From the NCBI GenBank assembly GCA_015847255.1, contig JADLZK010001159.1, positions 124,001-188,000 on the forward strand: DNA of 64,000 nucleotides. The letters are read 5' to 3'. Shown one piece after another: positions 35,797-47,749 of the stretch (position 1 is the stretch's first letter; every line of letters starts with the position of its first letter). The notes beneath the pieces were generated by a model. That model did not search any database, was not told the origin of the DNA, and worked only from the letters and a program-made list of their open reading frames with translations. Source of the DNA: Hyparrhenia diplandra (Eukaryota > Streptophyta > Magnoliopsida > Poales > Poaceae). The position numbers were made by a program, and so were the translations under genes.

Positions 35797-38700
35797 ATGG
35801 CCGCCGCCGCGGCAACCTCAACCTCCACCCTTGGTCCTGCTCTCTCCCAAGGTGCGCCCATGGATACACACACCCACATCACCATCCTCCCGCCGCGATT
35901 CGATCTTCTGCTTGTTTATTTCTCCGGCTCCGATCCTAGCTATAGTTAGTTTGATTGATGACTTTGGATAGTAGGCTTGCCGGCCGGACCTCATTTAATC
36001 TCTCCAAGTACTATTCTTCTTGCTTCGTCGTTCCTTCGGATAGGTAAGTCGTCGTTGCTAATATAGGAGCAAGAACCTATCTCTTCTTTCTCTACCTGGC
36101 ACTCAGTCAGTTTCAGCTTGGCAATCTTGTGCCGCCCTGTTGCAATTTTTTTTTAGCTTTTTTTAATTTCTGCTGCCAACACAAATCTCCAGGAGTATAG
36201 TATGTTATCGTTTTCAACTTTTGATACTGGTTGTTGGCCACTCCCCATCACCACAGCATCCAGTAGCATATTATCTAGTTGACTAGTTGTTCGACGAGGC
36301 ATCTCTGAATACCATTATTTTTAGTACCGTGTCTGTTTCTTCAGATATATAGTTGGGGATAATAGGGAATAACCATGGCTACGGTACATCCATGGCTGCA
36401 TAAAGCTTCGATTTTGTTTTTGACAATTTCGGAAGCATGTTTAGGTTCTTTTCACCTTTGGGGGTGGAGTTATGACGACTTGGAATGCTAAACCCATGTC
36501 TCGCATAACTGCACAAGGGACCATTTTTGTCTTCTCATCGGGTCGTTGGATGCTTCATAAATATGTGGTTGGGCCGTAGCGCTAGGCCAGGCATTGAAAG
36601 CCTTTTTTGCCGACAAATTTCAAGAATGATCACCATAAAATTATTTTTAGCTGATTATTAGTATAATGTAACTAACAATAAAGACTTTTTGTTGCCATAT
36701 ACACATCTGATTTTCAATTATGAGATGGTCTTATTACTACAACTACAAACTAGAAACCAAAGCCTCGTGAGGCCGAGCTGTGTAAATTGTTAAAATGCTT
36801 AGCCTTGTTTTGCAACACAATATGGATCATGAAGCAGGCTTTGTCTTAATTCTTTTTGTTAAAAAACTACAAGGATATTCTAGATCTTTTATCGGCATTG
36901 GAAAATAGTTGGTCCTAATGATGACTAGCTTCGTTAAATCCTGTTCATCTTGGCGGATGACAGTGCAAACACCAACCTTATGACATATATTGTTACGCAG
37001 CAGCAGGGCATGAGCAGAAAGCTTCACTGCTGTGCACACCGAAGCACCGAGTTGCTGGCAATGGCAGCAGGAGAAGCTTGAGATTCACGGCTAGGGCCAG
37101 CTCGGATCCGGGCGCCAAGGTGAGCATCCCAAAGCAATGGTACAACCTCATCGCCGACCTGCCAGTGAAGCCGCCACCACCGCTGCACCCGCAGACGCAC
37201 CAGCCTCTGAATCCCAGCGACCTGTCCCTCTCTTCCCCGACGAGCTGATCAGGCAGGAGGTCACTGACGAGCGCTTCGTCGACATACCCCGAGGAGGTCA
37301 TCGACGTGTACAAGCTCTGGCGCCCGACGCCCCTGATCAGGTACCTCATGAGTCATGACATTTTTTTTGGTGTCGATCAATAGCTGCTGCTGCTGCTGCG
37401 ATCAGAGGTTCAGAGTATGGAGTGAGTGAACACAATGCTGGCAACGTTCAGGGCCAGGAGGCTGGAGAAGCTGCTGGGCACGCCGGCGAAGATCTACTAC
37501 AAGTACGAGGGGACGAGCCCGGCCGGGTCGCACAAGCCCAACACCGCCGTGCCGCAGGCGTGGTACAACGCCGTGGCAGGGGTGAAGAACGTGGTCACCG
37601 AGACCGGCGCCGGCCAGTGGGGCAGCGCGCTCTCCTTCGCCAGCAGCCTCTTCGGCCTCAACTGCGAGGTGAGCGCGCATTCCATTTGTTCATTCTCGCC
37701 GCGAGATCAACTGATTGCTCGAGTAACATTCGGTTCATTGCTGAATTTGCGATGACGCCGGCGCAAATGACGAATGCAGGTGTGGCAAGTGCGCGCGTCG
37801 TTCGACCAGAAGCCGTACCGGAGGCTGATGATGGAGACGTGGGGCGCCAAGGTGCACCCGTCGCCGTCGACGGCGACGGAGGCCGGCAAGAAGATCCTGG
37901 CCGCGGACCCGTCGAGCCCGGGCAGCCTCGGGATCGCCATCTCCGAGGCGGTGGAGGTGGCGGCCACCAACGCCGACACCAAGTACTGCCTGGGCAGCGT
38001 GCTCAACCACGTCCTGCTCCACCAGACCGTCATCGGGGAGGAGTGCCTGGAGCAGCTGGCGGCGCTCGGCGAGACGCCCGACGTCGTCATCGGCTGCACC
38101 GGCGGCGGGTCCAACTTCGGCGGGCTCGCCTTCCCGTTCCTGCGCGAGAAGCTGCGCGGCAACATGAGCCCCGCGTTCAGGGGCCGTGGAGCCCGCGGCG
38201 TGCCCCACGCTCACCAAGGGCGTCTACGCCTACGACTTCGGCGACACGGCTGGGCTCACGCCGCTGATGAAGATGCACACCCTCGGCCACGGATTCGTCC
38301 CCGACCCGATCCATGCAGGTTTCTTTTCTTCGATCACACGCTTTCTTGCATCCTCGATTACTCTGCTGCTGATGCTGCGGCTTGATCGAGCAATGTTTGC
38401 ACTTGAATTCATCGCAGGTGGGCTTCGCTACCATGGAATGGCACCTCTGATCTCGCACGTCTACGAGCTGGGCTTCATGGATGCCATCGCCATACAGCAG
38501 ACTGAATGCTTCCAAGGTATCCTATACTCTACCTTTCGCCAATGGCAATAGCACTTTTCAACAAGGAAATGGATGAAAAAAGATGGACACTATCATAACA
38601 TTGACGTCTGGCTTGTTTCTTGACGAACTTTGGAGCAGCTGCCCTGCAATTCGCGAGGACGGAGGGCATCATCCCGGCGCCGGAGCCGACGCACGCGATC

Positions 38701-38887
38701 GCGGCGGCGATCAGGGAGGCGCTGGAGTGCAAGCGGACCGGGGAGGAGAAGGTGATCCTGATGGCCATGTGTGGCCACGGCCACTTCGACCTCGCCGCGT
38801 ACGAGAAGTACCTCAGGGGCGACATGGTGGATCTCGCACCCGGCGGAGAAGCTGGAGGCCTCCCTCGCCGCCGTGCCCAAACTCTGA
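35797..38887 (+). CDS. Tryptophan synthase beta chain-like, type 2 (TrpB2), frameshifted
   Basis: TrpB condenses indole with serine to tryptophan using PLP; type-2 enzymes are a separate branch, whose plant form is of less certain role. Exons: 35797-35851, 37001-37340, 37452-37668, 37780-38318, 38418-38516 and 38639-38887, all GT-AG and in phase. Exon 1 starts MAAAAATSTSTLGPALSQ and exon 2 adds a basic Ser/Arg-rich stretch, consistent with a plastid transit peptide. Signatures: IPKQWYNLIADLP, WRPTPLI, GSHKPNTA with the PLP lysine (37534-37536), ETGAGQWGSA, the phosphate-binding GCTGGGSNFGG, and CGHGHFDL near the end. The length fits the family. Four frame changes interrupt it: near 37224 (one C missing), 37287 (one C extra), 38179 (one G extra) and 38844 (two bases missing). 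No other stops occur, so decay is very recent or the indels are sequencing errors. Confidence 0.87.
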
Positions 38888-39394
38888 TGGCGTCGGAGCG
38901 AACGGTGCGTGCAACTGGAATGGAATAAATAATCCATAGATATAGCGTTCTTGAACCTTGTGGTGATTCCATCGGCAGTGGATTTTGGCAGCTGAGATAT
39001 TTGTGTTAACTTCCATATGAAATGAACGAATAAAATTTCAATAAAAGGATTAAAGTTGCCCGATTCTTGGGTTCAGTTTGGCTTTTCTTTTTCAGGGCAT
39101 TATTTGATACGGTATACACTTTTTAGTTTGAACTCAATATATGTCTTTTTAATAAAAAGAAACCTAGTAGCATATCATACCTAATATACTAAGATTTAGT
39201 TCCAAATACTACACTCTTTATCACTTTTTTATTAAAAAATACTTTACAATTAAGTATCCAAAAAATCTTTCCCATTTTGGCTTTATAGAAAACAATAACA
39301 AAATTATGAGAAACAATAAAAAAACCACGTAAATGTTTTAGAAATTAGAAAATTTTATAGGGGTATTTTGATAGTTTCATCTTCAAAAAAATAA

Positions 39395-39874
39395 GAGCAT
39401 CTCCACTAGGAGGTTTTCCGGAAACTCACTTCCAATCAGTATTTTTTTGGCAAGATTGAAAAAAGCCCTGCTGTCTAGCATCTCCCTCCCTAGCTATCTC
39501 AGCTCCCAATGTTTCTGCACTAGGGAAAAATGAATGAAGCAATCGCGTGGCGTATTGACGTACCAAACTGGAGGTGGGAGAATGTGGGAAGAATAAACAA
39601 ATGTACAAAGAGAGAAATAAAGTCCAACAATCACGTATTGACGTGCCAAACTGGAGGTGGGAGAATGTTGGAAGAATAAACATATGTACAAGAGAGAGAA
39701 TGTATAAAAGTGATTTGAACGATTAGAAATTGTTCAGAATTTCTGATAAAAAATGGTCGTATTTTACGAACGAGGTTCTTTTTAGAAACTGTTCAAGAAA
39801 GGCAACAAGTATGCTCCCAACTTTTTATAGCCACTTCTAGAACTAATTTTTTTTGAGAACTATGGGAGATGCTC
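39395..39874. mobile_element. Tourist-like MITE, GAGCA family, with internal duplication
   Basis: The ends GAGCATCTCCACTAGG and GGGAGATGCTC are flanked by TAA (39392-39394, 39875-39877). Inside, a unit of about 90 bp (cgtattgacgt(a/g)ccaaact...) occurs twice, at about 39548-39640 and 39632-39705. Confidence 0.88.
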
Positions 39875-40322
39875 TAAATCGCATTGATAACCGCGTCCTG
39901 ATGGAAAACCGTATTGGTAAAGGAATCATTTTGTTGTTTTTTCCCCTTTCGCAAAATGCAACTCCGTCGCATACTGGCCCTGCAGACCGACCATATATGG
40001 ACCAAGAAAGTCAGTGGGCCAAATTCGTCTACTGAGCCCAAAAATATAAATCAATCAGTCTCAACACTGCTCCACAAGCCCAAAGCGCCTCCAAGCCTTC
40101 CGAGGGTTTCGAGACTCACGGGCTCACCTCTCACGGCGTTCACGGCGCCGGCGACCACCTACCAGCACCGCGTCCTCTGCCTTGTCCTCAACGTCACCCG
40201 CATCCGGCGAGGTTTCCCCGCTCTCGTATAGGTGAGGCCTCAAACCCCCTGCTTCTCTGCGTGCTATGCGGACTTCGGATTGGGTGGCGCTGACCGCGTT
40301 TGTGGGTAGCAGTCTAGCAGAT

Positions 40323-42827
40323 ATGAAGAGGGCGGCGCCGTCGGTGGAGCCCCTCGACGTGTCTTCCGGCGACTCCTCGGGCTCGGAATCCGATAAAGTA
40401 GGCGGGAAGGAGAAGGGCGGGAGCGCCTCCAAAGCAGCTGCTGCGGGAGAAGGTGAGTGCTCTCCGGTTGTTTACTGGACTCTAGATCCGCTAATGTCAA
40501 TGCATTTTTGCATTGTTTACTAACTCTAGGATACGTAATGTCATTGCACATGCGTGTTTCACTTGCAGATAGGTTGATGCCTTGGTATGGTTGATTGATG
40601 GTTCACTGCGACTTTTGAAACTTTGATTTAGTTTCCATTGGCCCTGAGATGATTGATTGACCAAATATGAGTAGTCTGATGATAGTGTTTGGTTTGGATA
40701 AATTAACCCAAACGTGGATTGGTTAAACAGAAGTAACGTAAACATGGTATGCAGTTCCTTGATTTGTTGGGTTATATCTCCAGTAACGTCAACACAGAAA
40801 AGAAGCAGTACATGCATCTTGTTGTTTTCGTGCTTACTTGCTGCATGCATCTTGTCATTTTGTAATTCCTTTAATCACCTAATAACCACGCAAAACAAGC
40901 AACAAGCGGAGCTGCAATGTCCAGGTTAGCCATCCAAGATGGTACTCAGATATCTGATAAGCGTTGCGATGGCAGTGGTATCACTTTTATGAAGGGCTAT
41001 ATCAGATAACGGCATGATCCTATTACACAACTCCTAAAACAAACATCATGCAATGGGATCTGCTACTCTCGGTAAACAAATCACGTTACAAAGTACCTAC
41101 GTCGAACCAAACGCTATCTTAGTTCTTTTTGTTCAGTTTTCACCATTCAATGCAATATAGGCCCATAGGGTTTATATTAACCAACTATATATAAAGATTA
41201 ATTTTAAAGCAACTATGAATGGAGTGGTGCTGACCTTGTTTCTGATTATTAGATATGAAGAGGGTGGTGCTGCATAAGGAAACCCAGGACGTATCTTCAG
41301 GTGATGACCTGAGCTCAGATTCTGATGGCGATGCTGGGAAGGGAAATGGCTGGAATGCCTTTGGGCTGCCCAATTCCTCCAAATCTGCCGGTGGCAGAAG
41401 GTGAGAGCTTTTATTCTTGAAATGACTTCTCTTTTGGGTGTTTCACTTGTGGATAGGACTAGGCGATGAATTGATATGATTGATTGATGATGCACTGTGA
41501 TTGTTGAAGTTTGTATTGTAGATTGGGCCTAAGTTGACACCTAATTTTTTGAGTAGGCTAGTCTCTGGGTTTCACCTTCTCGATGATGCAGCGCAGCTCA
41601 TAAGACATATTTGCATTTGCATCAATACATGAACCCCTACTATTTGGGAACCCTGCATGAAGACTACTGCTTGTTGGTCTATGAATCTGGTCTTATCAGA
41701 TCAAATTGAATGTAGAGAATAACAAAAAGCAAGTTGATATTTATTTTCCCTACAAAAGTTAGCGCACAACTCAGAAATAGGCTGAACAAGTTTCGCTTAA
41801 AAAATGAAAAAAAGCTACTTATTTAATGCAATCACCATAACCAGAGCTCTCTTTGATTATGGTAGTCTTTGTGTGATTGAGTGAACTCTATGATATATTG
41901 TCTTGTTTTATATGGAAAGCTGTCAGCTTATCCTATATATATAGTCTTGTCCTTGAGTTTCCCAAACTGATGGCCATCATAATCCTAAATAAACCAGTTA
42001 ACCAAATACAGGTTTTTGGGGAGATTTACGTTTTTCTTCTTTTTTATAGATTACTAAACAGGCCCACCTTACCTGACCCCAATGTTTCGCTTTTCGGCTG
42101 CAGCTGCTGGTTTACCAGCCAATACCTGTATTTGGTTAACTGGTTTATTTAGGAAATTTGTTTCTGAATTTTTGCAAGGAATAGTTTGTGGCTTTGTGCA
42201 AATAAGGAAGATGCTTTTAAAATATGGCTTTAGTGTTTTTTTTTTTGTTTTAACTCTTTTGTGTAACTACTATAGCCAAATCAATTGTTGCAAGTTGCAA
42301 GTAAGACTAAATTCTTAGATTTAAAAATGTACATTGAGAAAAAAAAACTATTGGTTCTTAACTGGGGTACCTCTGAAGCTCTGAGACGTGGACCGAGCTG
42401 TCACAGATCCTCGGGAATGATCTTTCTAATGCGGTAATGGGATCATGCAGGTCGTCTGATCAGGAGGGCTGAAATGTATCAGCAATACATGAAGAACATC
42501 CCTGTTCCTGCTTACTGTGATTCTGTAATCCCATTCACATCGTGGCTGGGACTCGCTGGATCGCTGAAGCAGTTGTATGAACAACCCTTGCATTACCTCA
42601 CCAATGTCCTCTTAAAAAAGTGGGATCAGCAAAGGATTGGGAGTGATGATGAGCACCTGCGTCTGGATGCTATCATCCACCCTGTCAGAGCTGAGACCCT
42701 AATTTGGGCCACTGAAGAGGTCCATAGGCTGACCACCTCTGGCCAGCACTTAGCTAGTCTCTGGGTCTCAGATCCCATGTACCATGCCTACATAGATCCA
42801 GTGTTTCCTTCCTTAAACTTGGACTAG
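40323..42827 (+). CDS. RDM1: RDM1-like protein (RNA-directed DNA methylation)
   Basis: RDM1 is a small plant-specific nuclear protein that joins DRD1 and DMS3 in the DDR complex needed for Pol V transcription and siRNA-guided DNA methylation; it binds single-stranded methylated DNA. CDS exons 40323-40452 and 42451-42827 join in phase (G|GT) to 168 codons, close to the Arabidopsis protein as I recall it (163). The N-terminal 40 residues are Ser/Asp/Glu-rich. The rest carries the family core: RRAEMYQQYMKNIPVP, IPFTSWLGLAGSLKQLY, PLHYLTNVLLKKWDQ, IIHPVRAETLIWATEEVHRL and SDPMYHAYIDPVFP. The first exon is preceded by an acceptor at 40319-40320, so a noncoding exon lies upstream, with a possible donor at about 40232. 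A duplicated exon sits in the intron (41253-41400). Assignment is from memory of the family. Confidence 0.85.
41253..41400 (+). other. Duplicated, frame-breaking copy of RDM1 exon 1
   Basis: 41253-41400 resembles 40321-40452 (both begin ag|ATATGAAGAGGG and encode MKRxxx then DVSSGD) and ends in a good donor (AAG|gtgaga). Flanking intron sequence is also duplicated (gctgacc.tgttt before; tttcacttg.agatagg after). It is 148 bp long, so including it between the two coding exons shifts frame and gives a TGA eight codons after the junction. Skipping it keeps the RDM1 frame. Confidence 0.8.
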
Positions 42828-43011
42828 GAGACGTTGGTCTTCTTATTCTGTCTATTTTGCGGTTTCCATCTTGTAAGCCTGCACAGTTTGGTTTGCTAAG
42901 CAGCATGTACCAATACAGTGATATGAATGCCAGACTATGCTTGTTCTGACTTCTGAGTATGATATTTTGTTGTTAGAGTTTATTTTAACATTAATTTTAG
43001 CTCTATGAACA

Positions 43012-43408
43012 GTGGCCAAGTCAAAGAAGAAGAAAACTGGTGTGGATTTCAGTGCTTTGAGCCGGCATGGATACCATGGTGGCCCATCTGTCTTGACAGT
43101 TCGTCCAGTAGAGGAAGCTAACTGGTCTTGGTCCACTGGGAAAGACCGCAATGACAAAGAAGAAGCACCTGAGTCCTATGAAGAACGCGAAGCGGACCAG
43201 GGCTGCAGTGACTGAAGGAGAGAAGCTTGTTGGTCTGCACAATGCCCGCCGAACCCGTTATTATTAGAGAAAGACAAGAAGGATACTTCCTTCTCACAGA
43301 AGGAGAAGCGGAAGAGGGACCGGGGCAAGCCAGCAGGGGTAAGAACTATGTTGAGGAGGAGAAGCGGCTTCTGAGGGGAGTGGCGTGTACTCTGGCTTTG
43401 ATACTTAA
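43012..43408 (+). pseudogene. Frameshifted small Lys/Arg-rich conserved protein
   Basis: The first frame reads MAKSKKKKTGVDFSALSRHG (start GTG at 43012, or an ATG completed by splicing after AG 43010-43011), then GGPSVL and WSWSTGKD. Later pieces lie in other frames: KRTRAAVTEGEKLVGLHN (about 43185-43240), FSQKEKRKRDRG (about 43294-43330), QASRGKNYVEEEKRLLR (about 43325-43376) and a terminal SGVYSGFDT with TAA at 43406-43408. The order and the clean ending suggest one conserved eukaryotic small basic protein broken by at least three indels. I cannot name the family. It is either a pseudogene or a gene damaged by indel errors. Confidence 0.6.
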
Positions 43409-43409
43409 C

Positions 43410-44317
43410 AATTCAGTTACAAATACAGCAAGATTTCTAACATGTATGACCACTGAAGATTAGCCTTCATCGTGTGCTTTGGCTTTTTTGTGTGGCCGGT
43501 AAGTTGACCCTTGGGTCGGTGATGTGGACTATGGAGCTGGTTAGGGTTGTGTTTTGTTTGGGCTTTGTATATGGCTACTATATGTATTGCAGTCAAATAG
43601 TACCGCTGTCATATTCTGCATGTCATGTCTTGCATTTGCAGGTTGCCACAATGATTGACATGAATTTTTAATTCCAAAATCTTTTGAACATGTCAGATTG
43701 CTGCATTTGCATGTCATATTTCTTCAAATTGGAAGTTATCTTTGATGTCAGAGTTTAATGTCTTGCTCAGTGAGCAGTCTAACATGATGTCCACTATTAT
43801 GGTGGCTTGCTATAGCTGGTGGGATTGCAAGGGGAGAGAGGCTGGTGGGATTGCAAGGGGAGAGAGGCTGGTGGGGCCTTGGCGCTTTGCCCACGGTCGA
43901 GCAAGAGAGTAGGCTCTTCCTTCCAATTCTTGTTTGAATCATTCCATGGCAAATGACATATATTTGTCTCACCACTCGAACCCAGTGTAGAATGCCTAAC
44001 TCCTTCCTTCATGCTGTCCAGTCCTCCTCCGCACACCCCCTTTGTCCATGTCTCCTCTTGCCCATGTCTTGGTCATACTCTAACACCATCACACCTATAT
44101 ATATGAAGAGTTTACTAATTTATATGAATAGTTAAAGCTCTTCGCAAACTCACAAAACTATAACATGTTATTCTGCTTGTGTGGCAATGCAATGCAATGC
44201 AATACGACTAAAATGAACATTGAGATGAAACCCTAATTATTAGTGGGGGCTAGTCCATATGTTGTTCTTATTCGATAAAATTCACATAACATATTTACAC
44301 TATCCACTGGATCACCT
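43410..44317. other. Intergenic, no gene seen
   Basis: AT-rich. A 31-bp unit (gctggtgggattgcaagggg...) is tandemly repeated at 43816-43875. Nothing else recognised. Confidence 0.5.
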
Positions 44318-44328
44318 AGTTTGATTAT

Positions 44329-45656
44329 TTTTTTTTTTTTTTTTAGAAGGGGCGGCAAAAAAGCTTTGCCGCGATTTCTATTAGGCGATAAAAAGAAAAG
44401 GCAAGTGCCAACCCGGTTTTTGATTTGGAAACCGGTAGAAAAAACCATACAAATATGGAGGGTACCCTACTCGCTGCACCCCTAGGTACCAATTCTACTC
44501 AACTTGCGCCACAAATAGCGCCCACTCAACTCCACAGCTGTGAACTACTAAAACAACTTCGACTAATCAAAAACAAACCGGATGGAAAACAAGGATATAC
44601 GGTAAGCACCCCTCGGTTGGATTGGGTCATCAACCCGAGGTTCCATCCACCGCCTCGGTCGGATTGGGGACGTCGACGAGCCCAGCACGGAGAAGGCACA
44701 AAACCAAGAAGAAAAACACAAAACTCACAAAGCGAAGACACCACTCCACCACCACCGGGGGGAGAGGAGCCGAAGGGAGCCATCGAAACAGCGCCCGTCG
44801 TCACCAGCGTATGAGCGCAGCCCATTTGCAAGTCCGAGCAGCCCACGAGACTCCCCACCACGGGACTATCCTCCTCAAGTTGCTCCCACAATCGTCGATC
44901 CCCCTGCTCCGGCAAAAGCTTCAGCGAGAAACCTCGTCGCGGCACCGTTGAGAACCAGCGATCCCGGCAACTGCTTGGGGGGCCACGCCACACCCAAAGC
45001 CACAACTACTACCTAGGACTCAGATATAAGAGACCGCTCCAAGAGCAACACCTCCGCCCGCCGGCACCGAGATCACCACCACCAAGAAAGACAACACAAA
45101 GCCTCTAGCCCCATGGGCCCTCCGCACCTCCCTGCCAACTCCGACCAGGTGCACCCCAAGCCGCGACGTGCAGGCAACTCCACCAGCCGACCACTACCAC
45201 CGCCACGACCGAGGCGGGTCTCGGATGCGATGCCTCCAAGGAGAGCACGGCGCCCGATGGCGCCCGTCATCGCTGCGTCCATATAGGACTGGGTTTTCAC
45301 CCTAAGAACCCTTGCTGCTAGGAAATGGCCGCCCTCAATGGTGCCCCCAGCGGGGAGGACGACGACACAAAGCCGCCGCCACCATTGCCATCGACCAAAC
45401 GGCCATGGAAGCTTTCGCCCGAGTCACCATTCCTACTGCACGCACTCGGTCCAGCAAGTAGTACACCCCCCGTCGGAGCCACGACGCATCACCGGAAGGA
45501 AACCCGACGCCGCCCGAAGCACCACCTTGGTACCTCCAGCAAGCCTCTGCCAGCCCCCGCCCCCACCACCATGGTGACGCCGCACCAGCAACGCAGTCGA
45601 GGAGTAGAAGGGGAGTACCGTCCATCCCGTCGCAAGCCGCAAGCCGTCGCACGTCC
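44329..45656 (-). mobile_element. Non-LTR retroelement, minus orientation, with TSD
   Basis: Exact 11-bp duplications AGTTTGATTAT flank it (44318-44328, 45657-45667). A T run of about 17 at the left end is the poly-A tail of the minus strand, preceded by a hairpin GCGGCAAA/TTTTGCCGC (44352-44372). On the minus strand, 45302-45234 carries the three-hairpin module (GGGT GAAA ACCC; GGCGCC/GGCGCC; CTCC TT GGAG). Open frames (44526-45005, 45335-45793 on minus) are GC-driven and show no reverse transcriptase, so it is a non-autonomous or truncated copy. Confidence 0.85.
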
Positions 45657-45947
45657 AGTTTGATTATCACATAGAGATTTAGGAAGATTGATTCACATAA
45701 CATATGTTGTGCCCAAACGTGCTCTGTTCGGACGGGGCACACAGTGTGCATGCCCCACCTCCTATGTAGGTAGCATCTCAGATATAAGTGCATAATAATT
45801 AGTACGTAATTAACAATACAATTACAATTATTGATAGACAGGCAACCTATGCAATACCAGTTTTTCTTAAGAACACCAACAGAAATTAAAAATAAAAATA
45901 ATAAACGAACAGCGGTTTATGTGCACGCCTACGAGTTTGTAGCCCAC

Positions 45948-47616
45948 CTATATATTTGTGGCATCCGAATTTTGTCTGACAATCAATTGAGTTTGTAATG
46001 GCACCTTCATCTCTGTTACAATCCCTAGTTTCTCAGTCATGTCGACGGATTCCCCAAGGGCACCAGTTGTAGATGTTGCCCGTTTCCACTCGAAGCGCAT
46101 GACCAGATCCTCAACAAAAGACTGCAACACCGCCATAGCAACCGCAGCGCCCGGACACGCCCTCCGCCCGGCACCAAAGGGTATCATCTTCATCGTCTCC
46201 GGTCTGCTGCTGCGGCCACCGCTGCTACAATGGACGCCGGAGGCTTCTCCACCTTCCATAAATCGCTGAGGCCTGAACACGTCGGGGTCAGTCCATGAAG
46301 CTGCATCCCGCCCAATGGTAGCCAGACCGAAGTTCACAACGGAGCCCTTGGGTATCACGTATTTGCCGAGGGAGACGTCCTTGTCCGTGGTGTGTGCCAA
46401 GAGGTAGTGCGACGGCGGGTGAAGACGCAGGGCTTCGAGCACCACGGCCTCCACGAATGGCCTCTGCTGCTCACCACATATCATGTGGTGATTGCCACTG
46501 GCTCGCCTAGCGATGTCGTTCCGCAGCTTTTGCTGGATGTCCTGTTGGAACGAAGATGCTAGCTGTATCATCATGATCAAAATGACATCTACTATGTATC
46601 TTTTCAGTGTACGTTTGTTACTTTGTTACCTGATGGAGGACAAGGCGTGCCATGATCCACTCGAGTGCCGTTGTCGTGTTCTTTACGGCGGCGTTCATGT
46701 ACTCCCAGCACAAGCTCACCATCTCATCTTCTCCGAGTTCAAGCCCAAGAAGGGTATCCACGTAGCATCGAGGCTCTGCAGCGCTCCTCCTTCGGCAAGC
46801 ACTGATGATTGTGGTCACGAGAACATGGTGCCTCCTTTGAGCGTTCAAGAGCTTCCGCCACCTGGGAAAATAGCATACGACCTGGAGAAATGCAGGCATA
46901 AGGTGGAACGCGTCTAGCTCGAGGATAAGCGAAATGATCTCGGCATGCAGGTCTCGCAGACGCCCGAGCATGTCTTCGTCAACGCCTTCGCCGAAGCAAA
47001 GCGTAGCGAAGAAGCTGAACACGGCATGCCGGAACGTCTCCAATGGGGCAACGACGCCGCCGCTGCCGCCGTCCTCCCCTGCCGCTGCCGACTCGAGGAC
47101 CCTAACGAGCCTATCGACGGACGACCGGAGCACGTCCTTGACATGTGCTGCACCAAGGTGCGAGCTGAGGTTGCGACGGAGGAGGCCCCAGCGGCTGCCG
47201 TAGGTGGCGCTGTTCACGCCATGGCTGTTCACTCCGCTGTACCATGATCTCGGGCGGTGCGCGAAGGTGGTGCCCATGTGGACGAGGGCGCGGTGCGCGA
47301 TGTCATGGCAGGAGATGAATATGGCTGGCTTGCTGCCGACCCAGAAGGAGACGACTGGTCCATGAGCAGTGTGGAGATGCCGAAGAGCCTCGGTGAGGGA
47401 AGTGATAGTGGGAGGGTAGTAGCAGAAGAGATTTCCTATAAGCGGGAGCCATGGCCATGGTGACGGAGGGAGCGAGTTTCCATTGTAGCATGGCTTGCGA
47501 TTCTTGGAGAGGGTTACCAGCAGCAGGAGAGGAACGACAATGACTCCAGCCGATAGGAGTAGGAACATCGTCATTGCTGAGACGAGATAAAGTGAATTGT
47601 GGTGGTGGTGGTGCAT
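45948..47616 (-). CDS. Cytochrome P450, CYP89-like
   Basis: P450s are ER-anchored haem monooxygenases. Two exons on the minus strand: 47616-46630 and 46541-45948, with an 88-bp GT-AG intron in phase 0, joining LVLHQ to DIQQKLRNDI as in other P450 I/J-helix regions. Visible motifs: hydrophobic anchor (MTMFLLLSAGVIVVPLLLLV), the proline-rich hinge PPSPWPWLPLIGN, the I helix NAAVKNTTTALEW, the K-helix ExxR (EALRLHPP), FRPQRF, and the haem-binding loop FGAGRRACPG with the cysteine ligand. The length (about 527 codons from the first ATG) is normal. A TATAAAAG box at 47638-47631 lies only 15 bp before the first ATG, so the true start is probably Met15 at 47574, which also places the anchor at the N terminus. 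Frame intact; the substrate is unknown. Confidence 0.93.
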
Positions 47617-47630
47617 CTGCTATAACACCG

Positions 47631-47638
47631 CTTTTATA
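47631..47638 (-). promoter_or_regulatory. TATA box of the P450 gene
   Basis: TATAAAAG on the minus strand. Expected initiation 25-30 bases downstream (about 47601-47606) falls after the first ATG (47616), favouring the start at 47574. Confidence 0.6.
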
Positions 47639-47749
47639 GGGTAATGTCTGAGCAGAGGTTGATCCTGTGTATCGTCACCAATGCGTACAGTTATCGTAAA
47701 TATCTGCAAATTCTCATGCACAGTCTTGTACGAGCTGATATATAATATA

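Noticed and set aside
44425..45663. ORFs at 44425-44814, 45325-45663 and the minus-strand frames
   Set aside because: They fall within the 44329-45656 retroelement or across its boundary and lack reverse transcriptase motifs.
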